Shown: in pieces, positions 9,589-17,630 of the stretch
How the letters are laid out: every line of letters begins with the position of its first letter
How positions within the stretch are numbered: the first letter of the stretch is position 1
Made by a program: the position numbers and the translations under genes
Notes under the pieces: generated by a model
Told to the model about the DNA's origin: nothing
The model's database searches: none
Seen by the model: the letters and a program-made list of their open reading frames with translations, nothing else
Origin: CAZGDB01 sp964524705
GTDB taxonomy: Bacteria; Pseudomonadota; Gammaproteobacteria; Berkiellales; Berkiellaceae
Direction: 5' to 3'
Length of the DNA stretch: 56,092 nt
NCBI GenBank assembly: GCA_964524705.1
Contig: CAZGDB010000008.1
Span: 1-56,092, forward strand

Positions 9589-10580
9589 TGCAACCTTTAC
9601 GCTTTGAACAAGTGGCTAGCCACTTAAAACGCACCCTCGCTCCTATTTATTGTATCGTGGGCGATGAGGCAGCATGGGTAAATGAAACCCGTAATCGTAT
9701 TTTACAAGATACACGGGTAAAAGGTTTAGAACGTGAACTCGCAATCAGTCCTGCTGATAATTTAATAGATGTAGTAGAAAATGCCTGTATTCCAGATCTG
9801 TTTAGTACTCATAAAATCATTGATCTGTTTTGCAGTAAACAAAATGAGCTTGATAGCATATTACCAAAGATCTTCAATTGTCCTATTCCGCATCTCTGGC
9901 TCTTAACCATAGAGCAGGTCTCTCCTGCTTTTTTAAACGGGAAGCTAACTAAACAACTTGAAGACAAAGGTGGCGTACTCATTCGTATCTTTGCGCCCAG
10001 CAGTGCCCAATGGCGTACTTGGGCTCTGGACAAAATCCAAGAGTCCCAACTACACTTTTCTAAGGAGACTGTACAAAAGCTTTTAACCCATTTTGAAGGG
10101 AACAGTATAGGAGTTTTAAACTTTTTGAAACAAGCGCAATTACACACTCAAAACACTACTGTCTCTGTTGATGCGCTTGCTTTATTAGCCCCTGAATCCT
10201 CAACCCTCCTCTGGGAATTTCAACAAGGTCTATTAAACTATCCTCCTGTGAGAACTTATGACTTATTAAGGCGTCTAAAGCACAACGGGGAGGAGATCTT
10301 GCTCGTGTTGTGGGCGCTGACACAAACTATCCACATCGTCGCGCACTTCCAAACACGTCCTGCAGAACCACTTCCCCGTGCATTACGATTGAATCCTGTT
10401 TTAAAACAGGCTTACATGGGCGCTGCACGGAACTGGCCGAGTGTTGCAACTTTAGGTGTTTTAGAACAGTTGGGAATGGTAGATCGCTTAATTAAAAGTT
10501 ACGCAATGGAACAGGCGTGGCAGGAGGTCGAAAGGTTGGTCATTGCATTATGCACACGTGTTCAAACCCATCATGCGTAA
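9588..10580 (+). CDS. holA: DNA polymerase III delta subunit
   Basis: The clamp-opening subunit of the replicative clamp loader. The 330-residue protein has the family features: an N-terminal region ending in YCIVGDEAAWVNETRNRI (about 21-38), the FSTHKIIDLFC segment, a central LLTHFEGN stretch and a helical C-terminal lid with LWALTQTIH. No Walker A is expected, because delta is a non-ATPase clamp-loader subunit, and none is seen. It overlaps nadD by 8 bases at its 3' end. Position between lptE and nadD matches E. coli. The sequence is diverged, as is usual for HolA. Confidence 0.93.
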   Translation: MQPLRFEQVASHLKRTLAPIYCIVGDEAAWVNETRNRILQDTRVKGLERELAISPADNLIDVVENACIPDLFSTHKIIDLFCSKQNELDSILPKIFNCPIPHLWLLTIEQVSPAFLNGKLTKQLEDKGGVLIRIFAPSSAQWRTWALDKIQESQLHFSKETVQKLLTHFEGNSIGVLNFLKQAQLHTQNTTVSVDALALLAPESSTLLWEFQQGLLNYPPVRTYDLLRRLKHNGEEILLVLWALTQTIHIVAHFQTRPAEPLPRALRLNPVLKQAYMGAARNWPSVATLGVLEQLGMVDRLIKSYAMEQAWQEVERLVIALCTRVQTHHA

Positions 10581-11214
10581 AATAGGCATCTTGGGGGGGA
10601 CTTTCGATCCTATCCATATGGGCCACCTGCGGGCAGCATGGGTAGCGCAGTCTTTTGCACAATTTGAATTACTCCACTTTGTACCTTGCGCTCAGCCTGC
10701 TTTAAAAAAAGGGCCAGTAGCTTCTTTTGCACATCGTTATACCATGGTGCAACTTGCGCTAGAAAACTGCCCCACTTTTTATACAGACGATCGCGAAGCC
10801 AAGCGCGCAGGCCCTTCTTATACTCGAGATACCTTAGCCTCATTTCAAGAACAGTATCCCGAAGATGCCCTCTTTTTTATTTTAGGCTTAGATGCCTTTT
10901 TACATTTTGAGCGCTGGCATGCCTTTCAAGATATACTTAAGCTTGCTAACCTAATTATTTTGGCACGCCCTGGATATACGCCGAATTTTAGTCCTTCACT
11001 AAAAAATTTATATGAATCGCACAAAGCAGTCACACAACAGGATTTTTTATCCTCAAAAGCTGGTAAACTCACCCTATTAGAAGCCCCCTTACTCTCACTG
11101 TGTGCAGAAGACATACGGAAGAGTATTCCCACCATGGACCCACGTTATTTAGTCCCGGAGGGGGTACACGATTATATTACGGCCCATCACTTATATCAGG
11201 AGGAAAGCTCATGA
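10573..11214 (+). CDS. nadD: Nicotinate-nucleotide adenylyltransferase
   Basis: Adenylates nicotinate mononucleotide to give deamido-NAD in NAD synthesis, complementing the PncC salvage step encoded at 594-1085. The 213-residue protein begins with the nucleotidyltransferase motif GGTFDPIHMGH (about 8-18). The later family segments FVPCAQPALKK, FILGLDAFLHFERWH and LCAEDIRKSI (the ISSTxIR equivalent) are present. The start is the ATG at 10573, which overlaps the end of holA as ATGCGTAA; the upstream ATG at 10543 would add ten residues before the first beta strand with no function. The 3' end overlaps rsfS as ATGA. Confidence 0.96.
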   Translation: MRKIGILGGTFDPIHMGHLRAAWVAQSFAQFELLHFVPCAQPALKKGPVASFAHRYTMVQLALENCPTFYTDDREAKRAGPSYTRDTLASFQEQYPEDALFFILGLDAFLHFERWHAFQDILKLANLIILARPGYTPNFSPSLKNLYESHKAVTQQDFLSSKAGKLTLLEAPLLSLCAEDIRKSIPTMDPRYLVPEGVHDYITAHHLYQEESS

Positions 11215-11558
11215 CGACTGCTGCATTGCTCAAAGAAGTGGTTCAGATCTTAGAAGACCATAAAGGGGGAGACATCCAAGTCCTACCTGTTCAGGACCTC
11301 ACGCCCTTAACCGACTATATGGTGATCACAACTGCCACCTCTTATAGACATGCTAAGTCCCTGCATCGTCACCTGCTAGAGCTCGTCTGCAAGATGAACC
11401 TAGACCTCGTGCGTCATAAAATCCATGATGAAGACGATTGGTTACTCGTAGATTTTAAAGAGATTGTAGTGCATATCATGCAACCTGCAGCACGCCAATA
11501 TTATGATTTAGAAGGCTTATGGGACAAACAAAGACTCCAACAAGCTTGTTCCGCCTAA
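11211..11558 (+). CDS. rsfS: Ribosomal silencing factor RsfS
   Basis: A 115-residue DUF143 protein that binds ribosomal protein uL14 and blocks subunit joining when nutrients are short. The family segments TDYMVITTATSYRHAKSL (about 34-51) and DWLLVDFKEIVVHIM...YYDLEGLW (about 75-104) are clear. The start is the ATG at 11211, set by a strong CAGGAGG seven bases upstream and by the ATGA overlap with nadD; a longer frame from 11100 only reads back into nadD. In E. coli the next gene is rlmH. Here a terminator and an insertion sequence follow instead. Confidence 0.96.
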   Translation: MTTAALLKEVVQILEDHKGGDIQVLPVQDLTPLTDYMVITTATSYRHAKSLHRHLLELVCKMNLDLVRHKIHDEDDWLLVDFKEIVVHIMQPAARQYYDLEGLWDKQRLQQACSA

Positions 11559-11582
11559 TACAAATCTCCTTCCTCCGCTTCA

Positions 11583-11621
11583 TGAGATAACTTGCAAACC
11601 CAAGTTATCTCAGGCTTTTTT
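11583..11621 (+). terminator. Rho-independent terminator after rsfS
   Basis: A perfect 12-base-pair stem (11583-11594 with 11601-11612) encloses a 6-base loop and is followed after GGC by a run of six T residues. It closes the leuS-lptE-holA-nadD-rsfS transcript. Confidence 0.85.
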
Positions 11622-11642
11622 ACCCAAAACAATATGCAGCTA

Positions 11643-11659
11643 CACCGAAAGAAAAAATG
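11643..11659. repeat. Left copy of the target-site duplication
   Basis: Seventeen bases (starting CACCGAAAG, ending AAAATG) identical to 13140-13156 directly abut the insertion sequence. Depending on which base is called the terminus, the duplication is 15-17 bases. Confidence 0.85.
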
Positions 11660-11667
11660 TTAGTGCT

Positions 11668-11710
11668 AAATAGAAATGTCCTCTTGTCTCCAAAATAGAA
11701 ATGTCCTCTT
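11668..11710. repeat. Directly repeated end motif inside the left end of the insertion sequence
   Basis: An 18-base sequence beginning AAATAGAAATG occurs at 11668-11685 and again at 11693-11710, 25 bases apart. The first copy is part of the terminal inverted repeat. The right end has only one clear copy. Confidence 0.7.
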
Positions 11711-11769
11711 TTACCTCCTCTAAAGAGAACATTGCTAGCTCCTGGTTTTATCTTAGGTCAGTTCTTCAG

Positions 11770-13065
11770 CTAATGCATAGATTTATTAAGATGTTCTACC
11801 TCCTCTAGGGGTACAGGGATTAATCCTGAGATAGGGGCTTTGAGGCTAAAAGGCATCCTAATGATTGTTTTGCTTTCTATTGCTTTTGCATCATAAGGTT
11901 CAAAATTTTTCCTAGATTTGTTGTACACTGAAAACATAAGTTCTGTTTCGTTATGAAGAATTGTGATCTTGCCGGATGCATCTTCGCAGACAGTAACTTT
12001 AGCTTGGCTAAGACGACGAGTCTTGCCAGGCGCCTCTATTTGATACACTTGACTATGATGCTGCAGGGTTAACGTTTTAGATAATGTACGCTCAATTTTT
12101 AGAACAAAGTGTTGATCTAAAATGCTGATGTTTTCTAGCTTACAATGCGCGTCCACAGGGTCTTCTGGTGCAATCGCAAATTGTCGATTATGTATTTCCC
12201 TATATTCATCCAAAAAGGCATTAGCTGTATCTCTATCATTGATGCCTCGCAAACGCATTTCTTTAATTAAACGATCTTGTAAGGTTCTATTGGTACGTTC
12301 TACACGGCCTTTTGCTTGAGGAGAGTTTGCAAAAATAGTCTCGACACCTAAGGCCGCCATAGCACGTCCGAATTGTGTAAACCCAGTCCCAGATTTTGGC
12401 GCAACTTGATTTACTTTGAAAACGCCATGCTTGTCACTATACAACGCCATAGGCAACCCATAGGTTGTAATGTACTGTCGCATGATTTCAAAATAAGCAA
12501 AAGTAGTTTCCGATTGCGCAAATCTCAGCCCCACAATAATCCCAGTGGCATCATCAATAAACACAAGCAGTGTACATTTAGGGCCTCTACCTTCAAACCA
12601 ATCATGTGGCGAGCCATCTATTTGGATCAACTCTCCAAAACGGGCCCGTCTTTTTCGAAGCGCATGTACACGCCGCTCCTTAATTGCCTTGGGCTGCCAC
12701 AAATCCTCCTGTATCATGAGTTGCCTCACGGTTTCTACAGAAAGTTGTATCCCATCTCTTTGCCACAGCTTTTCTTTAGCTAAGGTAGGACCAAAATCGA
12801 CATAGTGTGCTTTTATCAGTGAGATTGCGCGCTCTTTGAGTCCCAGCACGCATTTTCGATTGCCAGGCTTGTTTCTGTGTTTTGAAATGACCGCAGAGAT
12901 GCCATGGGTCTTGTAGGCTCTATAGAGACGTCTAAATTGACGTGTGCTGATCTGAAGCTTCTTAGCAGCATCTTGCTGCCATAGACTGCCAGCTTCATAC
13001 AATTGAAGGATAGTTAAACGTTCTAGCTCTTTTTGGGTCATATACAACCCTCCTGTTTCGTGCAT
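11770..13065 (-). CDS. DDE transposase of the ISNCY-type insertion sequence
   Basis: A 431-residue transposase. An N-terminal helix-turn-helix region (about 10-60: LERLTILQLYEAG...STRQFRRLYRAY) is followed by a basic linker and an integrase-fold catalytic core. The likely acidic triad is Asp150 (IQIDGSPHDW), Asp211 (ALYSDKHGVF) and Glu256 (KGRVERTNRTL). The frame is intact, so the element may be active. Two starts each have a good ribosome site: the ATG at 13065 (AAGGAGG, 5 bases upstream) and the ATG at 13041 (GGAGGG, 6 bases upstream), which begins MTQKELERL as family members usually do. A perfect 14-base palindrome (13084-13097) lies just upstream and may be an operator or structure that controls its expression. 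Confidence 0.92.
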   Translation of the reverse strand: MHETGGLYMTQKELERLTILQLYEAGSLWQQDAAKKLQISTRQFRRLYRAYKTHGISAVISKHRNKPGNRKCVLGLKERAISLIKAHYVDFGPTLAKEKLWQRDGIQLSVETVRQLMIQEDLWQPKAIKERRVHALRKRRARFGELIQIDGSPHDWFEGRGPKCTLLVFIDDATGIIVGLRFAQSETTFAYFEIMRQYITTYGLPMALYSDKHGVFKVNQVAPKSGTGFTQFGRAMAALGVETIFANSPQAKGRVERTNRTLQDRLIKEMRLRGINDRDTANAFLDEYREIHNRQFAIAPEDPVDAHCKLENISILDQHFVLKIERTLSKTLTLQHHSQVYQIEAPGKTRRLSQAKVTVCEDASGKITILHNETELMFSVYNKSRKNFEPYDAKAIESKTIIRMPFSLKAPISGLIPVPLEEVEHLNKSMH

Positions 13066-13083
13066 GGTCGCCTCCTTGGCTTT

Positions 13084-13097
13084 GGTGAATATTCACC
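13084..13097. promoter_or_regulatory. Palindrome upstream of the transposase gene
   Basis: The 14-base perfect palindrome GGTGAATATTCACC lies between the right inverted repeat and the transposase start. On the transposase strand it overlaps a GGAGG. It is a candidate operator or a structure that limits transposase translation; neither is shown. Confidence 0.35.
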
Positions 13098-13139
13098 TCC
13101 AGTTTAGGCACGAAAGAGGATATTTCTATTTAGCACTAA

Positions 13140-13156
13140 CACCGAAAGAAAAAATG
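13140..13156. repeat. Right copy of the target-site duplication
   Basis: Identical to 11643-11659 and directly adjacent to the right end of the insertion sequence. Removing the element and one copy rebuilds a continuous leader for the gene at 13214. Confidence 0.85.
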
Positions 13157-13213
13157 AACTTTTCACCAAGTGCTGGGTCAAAAGGGAGTGAAGTTGTATA
13201 TCTGAGGTAAAAG

Positions 13214-14470
13214 ATGCCACCAAAAAGTAAAAAAACTGATAAATACTCCCTAATTAACCTAATGAGTATATTATCTCCTGACTCTAAAGACGAGTACCCA
13301 GACTCGACCAGTTTCAAAAAATATTTAAAAAAGGTAAAAAAACCCGTTGAACTGACGACGATCTTGTTTGCGTTAATCCCAAAAGCTATACAGGAAAATA
13401 ATTCAAAAAATTTAAATTTACCTGTCCTTTTGCAAAAAATGCAGAGCACCTATCAGCTGGATGAAAATATCAGACAAAAGGCTTTAAAACTGTGTTCTCA
13501 AATAGAAATCAATAATGACACAAAAAAAAGTATCACGGAAAACTTAGAAAAAGCACCTGTGTTATCTTTCAATAATGAAAATATATCAACCCCAGAAACT
13601 TTCAAAATTTTTTTAAACACCCCCCCTCCTGTGGAACTCACGAAAATACTTAACGACTTAATTCCAAAATTAATTTATGAAGAGCATCAAAATAGTCAAG
13701 ATATTTTTTCTGTTCTCTTAGAGAAAATGAAAGAAACTAATGAATTAGATGAAGCAACACGAAGAGCCGCCCTCGATCTATGTAAATCTATAGAAATAAA
13801 AAATGAAACAAGAACAAATATCTTCGGGACTTTAAATCAATTATACATCGCTGAACGGGAGCAAGTGGCACCTACCGGCGCAACAGTAACAGTAGACCCT
13901 AATCCATGGATCGAAATGGAGTCTGCAGGCATTAGCGTTCCTATCCCCGATGATTTAATATCTGATACATTATCTACTCAAAAAGATACATTATCTACTC
14001 AAAAACCTATCCTCAAACCGAAACATTTAAACCCTGATAGTTTCCATCACGCCCGGACGACGCAACAGCCCAGCCCTCCTCCTGGCGCTCGCTCCTCAGT
14101 TGTCAGCCCAAAAACAAAGTCATTAATATCAGGAACTACCCCCACCTCAACCGCATCTATCCGAACTACCGCCACCGATTCCACTAATAGTTTGTTTGAA
14201 ACTATGAGTCACCGATCCAATCTTTCGCCTGTCCCACCACGTCTGAGATTTGGGACACAGACTCCTCTACTGGACATAACAACACAGACAGCCACAAAAA
14301 CTATCCTTACAGGGTCTTTAAAGAGTAAGCCTACACAATTAGCACCTTTAAATAATCCTGGTCACGTCTCGTTCACTCAAGATCCTCAAGATCCCTTACG
14401 TCACCCTAGTCCAACACGTCGTCACGGCACGCTGACTCCCTTAAATTATTCTCCTGTCAAACCCAAATAA
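13214..14470 (+). CDS. Unrecognised protein with a tandem ~80-residue helical repeat and a Pro/Ser/Thr-rich tail
   Basis: I do not recognise this 418-residue protein. Residues ~33-113 and ~128-209 are two copies of one module. Matching features are PVELTTILFALIPKAI / PVELTKILNDLIPKLI, VLLQKMQSTYQLDENIRQKAL / VLLEKMKETNELDEATRRAA, and LCSQIEINNDTK / LCKSIEIKNETR. Each copy looks alpha-helical. The remaining ~200 residues are rich in Pro, Ser and Thr, look unstructured and contain a 7-residue direct repeat (DTLSTQK). No signal peptide or membrane segment is present. GAGG lies ten bases upstream of the ATG. Its base composition is more AT-rich than the neighbouring housekeeping genes. It sits where rlmH is expected, next to an insertion sequence, and is probably acquired. 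A secreted-effector role is only a guess. Confidence 0.8.
   Translation: MPPKSKKTDKYSLINLMSILSPDSKDEYPDSTSFKKYLKKVKKPVELTTILFALIPKAIQENNSKNLNLPVLLQKMQSTYQLDENIRQKALKLCSQIEINNDTKKSITENLEKAPVLSFNNENISTPETFKIFLNTPPPVELTKILNDLIPKLIYEEHQNSQDIFSVLLEKMKETNELDEATRRAALDLCKSIEIKNETRTNIFGTLNQLYIAEREQVAPTGATVTVDPNPWIEMESAGISVPIPDDLISDTLSTQKDTLSTQKPILKPKHLNPDSFHHARTTQQPSPPPGARSSVVSPKTKSLISGTTPTSTASIRTTATDSTNSLFETMSHRSNLSPVPPRLRFGTQTPLLDITTQTATKTILTGSLKSKPTQLAPLNNPGHVSFTQDPQDPLRHPSPTRRHGTLTPLNYSPVKPK
13964..14005. repeat. Perfect 21-base tandem duplication inside the coding region
   Basis: Two identical adjacent 21-base units (13964-13984 and 13985-14005, beginning GATACATTATC) encode DTLSTQK twice in frame. 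Perfect identity points to a recent slippage or unequal exchange. Confidence 0.9.
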
Positions 14471-14613
14471 TACGCTATCCCTATTTTTTAGCGCCCCCTT
14501 TTCCTACCCTCTATCCCCTTTCACGGCATTTAGTGTATTGTCTAGCATGAGGTGGTGTAATAACCCTACCCTAATGTTAGTTGACTTTAATCTCCTGTCT
14601 GGAACTATACACG

Positions 14614-16449
14614 ATGCGACGTGGGTCTTTTGTACAAACTAGCTTTGAGTCGTCTGTTTTTAAGACACGCATCTATACTGGTGTGGGGATCTTTTTAATC
14701 CTCTTTATGCTCTTACTAGTCCGCTTGTTTTATTTACAAGTGTGGGAACACACTAAGTACACAACGCTCTCAGATAAAAACCGTATTCAAATTTTAGCGA
14801 TTGCCCCTATGCGAGGTCAGATATTAGATCGCAATGGCGTGGTGTTAGCTGAAAACACGCCTGCCTTTAGATTAGAGTTAGTACCCGAACAAGTGAAAGA
14901 CTTACCTGGAACGCTGACTAAAATCCAACAATGGGTCCCTGTGGCAGAAGAAGATTTAACGCTGTTTCAACAAAAGTGGAAAAAAGGACGCGGATTTGAG
15001 CCTATTGCCTTAAAAACCCAACTCTCTGAACAGCAAGTGGCATTATTAGCCTTTTATCGGCATCAATTGCCTGGCGTTCAGATCAGCGCCTCTTTAAATC
15101 GTCGTTACCCATACAAAGAAAGTTTTGCACATGTAGTCGGCTATGTCGGTAGAATCAGTGAAAAGGATTTAGAAACCATTGATGCAGCCCAATATGAGGG
15201 CAGTGATTATATTGGAAAAATTGGCCTAGAGGCTCAATATGAAGCTTTACTCCATGGAACAGTCGGCTATCAAGAAGTCGAGGTGAATGTCGTAGGACGC
15301 CCCTTAAGAACCTTACACAAGGTCGCTCCTATTCCCGGCGCTGACCTGCATTTAAGTTTAGATATCAAACTCCAGCGTGCCGCAGAAGAAGCCTTTGCGG
15401 GACGTAAAGGGGCATTAATTGCTGTGGACCCTAAAACCGGGGAAGTATTAGCAATGCTCAGCGCCCCCGCTTTTGATCCTAATTTATTTGTCAGTGGAAT
15501 CTCTAAAACAGATTATCAGGCATTACAAGCACATCCTAGTAAACCCTTATACGATCGTGCACTCAGGGGGCTCTATCCCCCTGCTTCTACCATTAAGCCT
15601 TATTTAGCATTTGTGGGGTTAGAGCATAAAGTCATTAACCCTCAAATGAGTTTTTGGGATAGTGGGCACTATAGTTTACCTGGGCAATCCCACGTTTTTA
15701 GAGATTGGAAACCCCATGGGCATGGGCAGGTTAACTTACAAGAAGCATTAATCCAATCTTGTGATGTATATTTTTATCAACTGGCCCACCATTTAGGCAT
15801 TGAGCGTTTAAGTAGCGGGTTAAAACGTTTTGGGTTTGGAGAAAAAACCAACATTGATTTACCGGGTGAGCCTTCAGGTATTGTTCCTAATAAAGAATGG
15901 AAACAGCGTGCCTTAAAACAAAATTGGTATGCTGGGGAGACGATTAGTGTAGGAATTGGGCAAGGTTACTTATTAACCACCCCCCTACAACTAGCACAAG
16001 CCTTAAGTATTTTAGCCAATAAGGGTGGGCCCACTCTACCTTTACATTTGGTCCGTGCACAGGCTGCCTTTAATCAATCGGTACAAAATACGGTACATAC
16101 CCCATTGCCTGCCATCACCGCTCAAAATCCCCAATACTGGGAATATATACATACAGGGCTCAAGGATGTGATTCATAGTGCCAGAGGGACCGCACGTCGT
16201 ATTTACACTCCTGATTTTTCAATTGCAGGCAAAACCGGGACTGCGCAGGTTTTTGGTTTAAAGGCCAATCAAAAATACCAAGCGGATAAAACAGCTTCTC
16301 ATTTAAGGGACCACACCTTATTTATTGCCTTTAGCCCAGCTGAGGACCCTAAGATTGCAGTAGCGGTAATCTTAGAGAATGAAAAAGGCGCACCTGAAAT
16401 AGCAAAACACGTGCTAACCACTTTTTTTGAGCAAGGGAAGGATTCATGA
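14614..16449 (+). CDS. mrdA: Penicillin-binding protein 2 (rod-shape transpeptidase)
   Basis: Cross-links peptidoglycan in the elongasome together with RodA. A single N-terminal membrane anchor (about 20-40) is followed by the dimerisation region (PMRGQILDRNG) and the transpeptidase domain. The catalytic motifs are STIK with Ser325, SCD (about 382-384) and KTG with Lys540. At 611 residues it matches the family. The ATG at 14614 is chosen; the frame opens 33 bases earlier at a TTG, which would add an odd LISCLELYT leader. Its stop overlaps the rodA ATG as ATGA. In E. coli the gene before it is rlmH, which is missing here. Confidence 0.96.
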   Translation: MRRGSFVQTSFESSVFKTRIYTGVGIFLILFMLLLVRLFYLQVWEHTKYTTLSDKNRIQILAIAPMRGQILDRNGVVLAENTPAFRLELVPEQVKDLPGTLTKIQQWVPVAEEDLTLFQQKWKKGRGFEPIALKTQLSEQQVALLAFYRHQLPGVQISASLNRRYPYKESFAHVVGYVGRISEKDLETIDAAQYEGSDYIGKIGLEAQYEALLHGTVGYQEVEVNVVGRPLRTLHKVAPIPGADLHLSLDIKLQRAAEEAFAGRKGALIAVDPKTGEVLAMLSAPAFDPNLFVSGISKTDYQALQAHPSKPLYDRALRGLYPPASTIKPYLAFVGLEHKVINPQMSFWDSGHYSLPGQSHVFRDWKPHGHGQVNLQEALIQSCDVYFYQLAHHLGIERLSSGLKRFGFGEKTNIDLPGEPSGIVPNKEWKQRALKQNWYAGETISVGIGQGYLLTTPLQLAQALSILANKGGPTLPLHLVRAQAAFNQSVQNTVHTPLPAITAQNPQYWEYIHTGLKDVIHSARGTARRIYTPDFSIAGKTGTAQVFGLKANQKYQADKTASHLRDHTLFIAFSPAEDPKIAVAVILENEKGAPEIAKHVLTTFFEQGKDS

Positions 16450-17567
16450 CCCCACTTTTAAGTACGCCCTTAACCTTCAGGCAGCGTGTATGGGCTGCAA
16501 CCCAGTTGGATGCTTGGTTAGTATTAGGTATTGTACTATTGCTCTCGGTATGTTTAATCACCTTGTATAGCGCCAGTCATCAAAACATGGTTGTTTTAGA
16601 GCGCCAACTGTTACGTATTGGTTCTGGGTTTGCGGTGATGATGGTTTTAGCAGCGTTACCCGCACGATTTTATTTAAACCTTGCCCCATTATTATATGCA
16701 GGGGGAATTTTCTTGCTCATGGCCATTTTTGTGATGGGGAGTATTAGTAAAGGTGCTCAGCGTTGGTTAGAGTTAGGATTTGTAAAATTTCAGCCTTCTG
16801 AAATGATGAAAATCGCCGTCCCTTTAATGCTGGCCTATCTCTTACAAATGGAAAGTCTGCCCTTACGCTTCAAAACGGTAGCGATTAGCCTATTATGTAT
16901 GTTAGTTCCTGTGCTGTTTATTGCTAAACAACCAGACTTAGGGACTGCACTTTCTGTATTAGCTTCTGGGTTATTTGTCTTATTTTTTGCAGGCCTACCT
17001 TGGCGCTGGATAGGCTATACTGTTGTCAGTTGTATTCTAGCAGCCCCCGTATTTTGGATGTTATTGCATGATTATCAAAAGCAGCGTATTTGGACATTGT
17101 TAGATCCCGAACGCGACCCCTTAGGCACAGGCTATCACAGTTTACAATCCAAGATTGCGATTGGTTCAGGAGGTTTATGGGGTAAAGGTTGGTTACAAGG
17201 TACCCAATCTCAACTTGATTTTTTACCTGAGCATACGACTGATTTTATTTTTGCGGTATTTTGTGAAGATTTTGGATTTGCAGGAGTAGTTTGCTTGCTT
17301 ACTCTTTACTTTGCAGTCATCCTGCGTATGCTACAACTCACTTTATCTCTAAAAAGAAATTTTCACCGGCTATTTGCCAGCAGTGTGCTCTTTACCTTTT
17401 GTTTTTATTTATTTGTAAACATGGGGATGGTCGCAGGCATTTTACCGATTGTAGGTATTCCAATGCCGTTATTAAGTTACGGAGGGACGGCATTAGTAAC
17501 TATTTTATCTAGCTTTGGGATCTTAATGTCTATGCATGCCACCTGTAAACGTCAGATGCATGGCTAA
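16446..17567 (+). CDS. rodA: RodA peptidoglycan glycosyltransferase (SEDS family)
   Basis: Polymerises lipid II into glycan strands during lateral wall growth, paired with PBP2 encoded just upstream. The 373-residue protein has about ten membrane segments. SEDS signatures include KFQPSEMMKIAVPLMLAYLL (about 113-132), KQPDLGTAL (about 161-169) and KGWLQGTQSQLDFLPEHTTDFIF (about 238-260), which contains the conserved acidic region. The C-terminal GGTALV stretch is present. It starts inside the mrdA stop (ATGA overlap), so the two are translationally coupled. Confidence 0.97.
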   Translation: MTPLLSTPLTFRQRVWAATQLDAWLVLGIVLLLSVCLITLYSASHQNMVVLERQLLRIGSGFAVMMVLAALPARFYLNLAPLLYAGGIFLLMAIFVMGSISKGAQRWLELGFVKFQPSEMMKIAVPLMLAYLLQMESLPLRFKTVAISLLCMLVPVLFIAKQPDLGTALSVLASGLFVLFFAGLPWRWIGYTVVSCILAAPVFWMLLHDYQKQRIWTLLDPERDPLGTGYHSLQSKIAIGSGGLWGKGWLQGTQSQLDFLPEHTTDFIFAVFCEDFGFAGVVCLLTLYFAVILRMLQLTLSLKRNFHRLFASSVLFTFCFYLFVNMGMVAGILPIVGIPMPLLSYGGTALVTILSSFGILMSMHATCKRQMHG

Positions 17568-17630
17568 TTGCGATACAAATGCAAGTTACGCTATACTCTC
17601 CTCCTAGATAAGATCACGGATGGGCCCCTC

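Larger units (their letters stand above)
11660..13139. mobile_element. Complete insertion sequence, ISNCY-type (IS1202/ISDol1-like), about 1.48 kb
   Basis: The element has terminal inverted repeats of about 27 bases with one mismatch, beginning TTAGTGCTAAATAGAAAT at each end. It carries one intact transposase gene on the minus strand and is flanked by a 15-17-base direct repeat. The left end has a second copy of the inner end sequence (AAATAGAAATGTCCTCTT at 11668-11685 and again at 11693-11710), probably a doubled transposase-binding site. Such long duplications are known from part of the IS1202-like group, which from memory includes ISTde1-like members. The intact ends and gene suggest recent movement. 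It lies upstream of the repeat-containing gene at 13214. Confidence 0.9.

Noticed and set aside
11643..13156. A dif/Xer-like site next to the insertion sequence (reported for some IS1202-like elements)
   Set aside because: No sequence resembling a Xer core site is visible in the flanks.
13154..13210. A short open frame (ATG in the target duplication, 18 codons, stop TAA) just before the gene at 13214
   Set aside because: It has no clear ribosome site, is created partly by the repeat sequence and has no coding signal beyond its length. It is likely chance.
13214..14470. The gene at 13214 as a pseudogene cut by the insertion sequence
   Set aside because: The rebuilt empty site keeps stop codons in frame upstream of the ATG, the ribosome site is intact and the whole frame is open. 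Only the upstream region was displaced.
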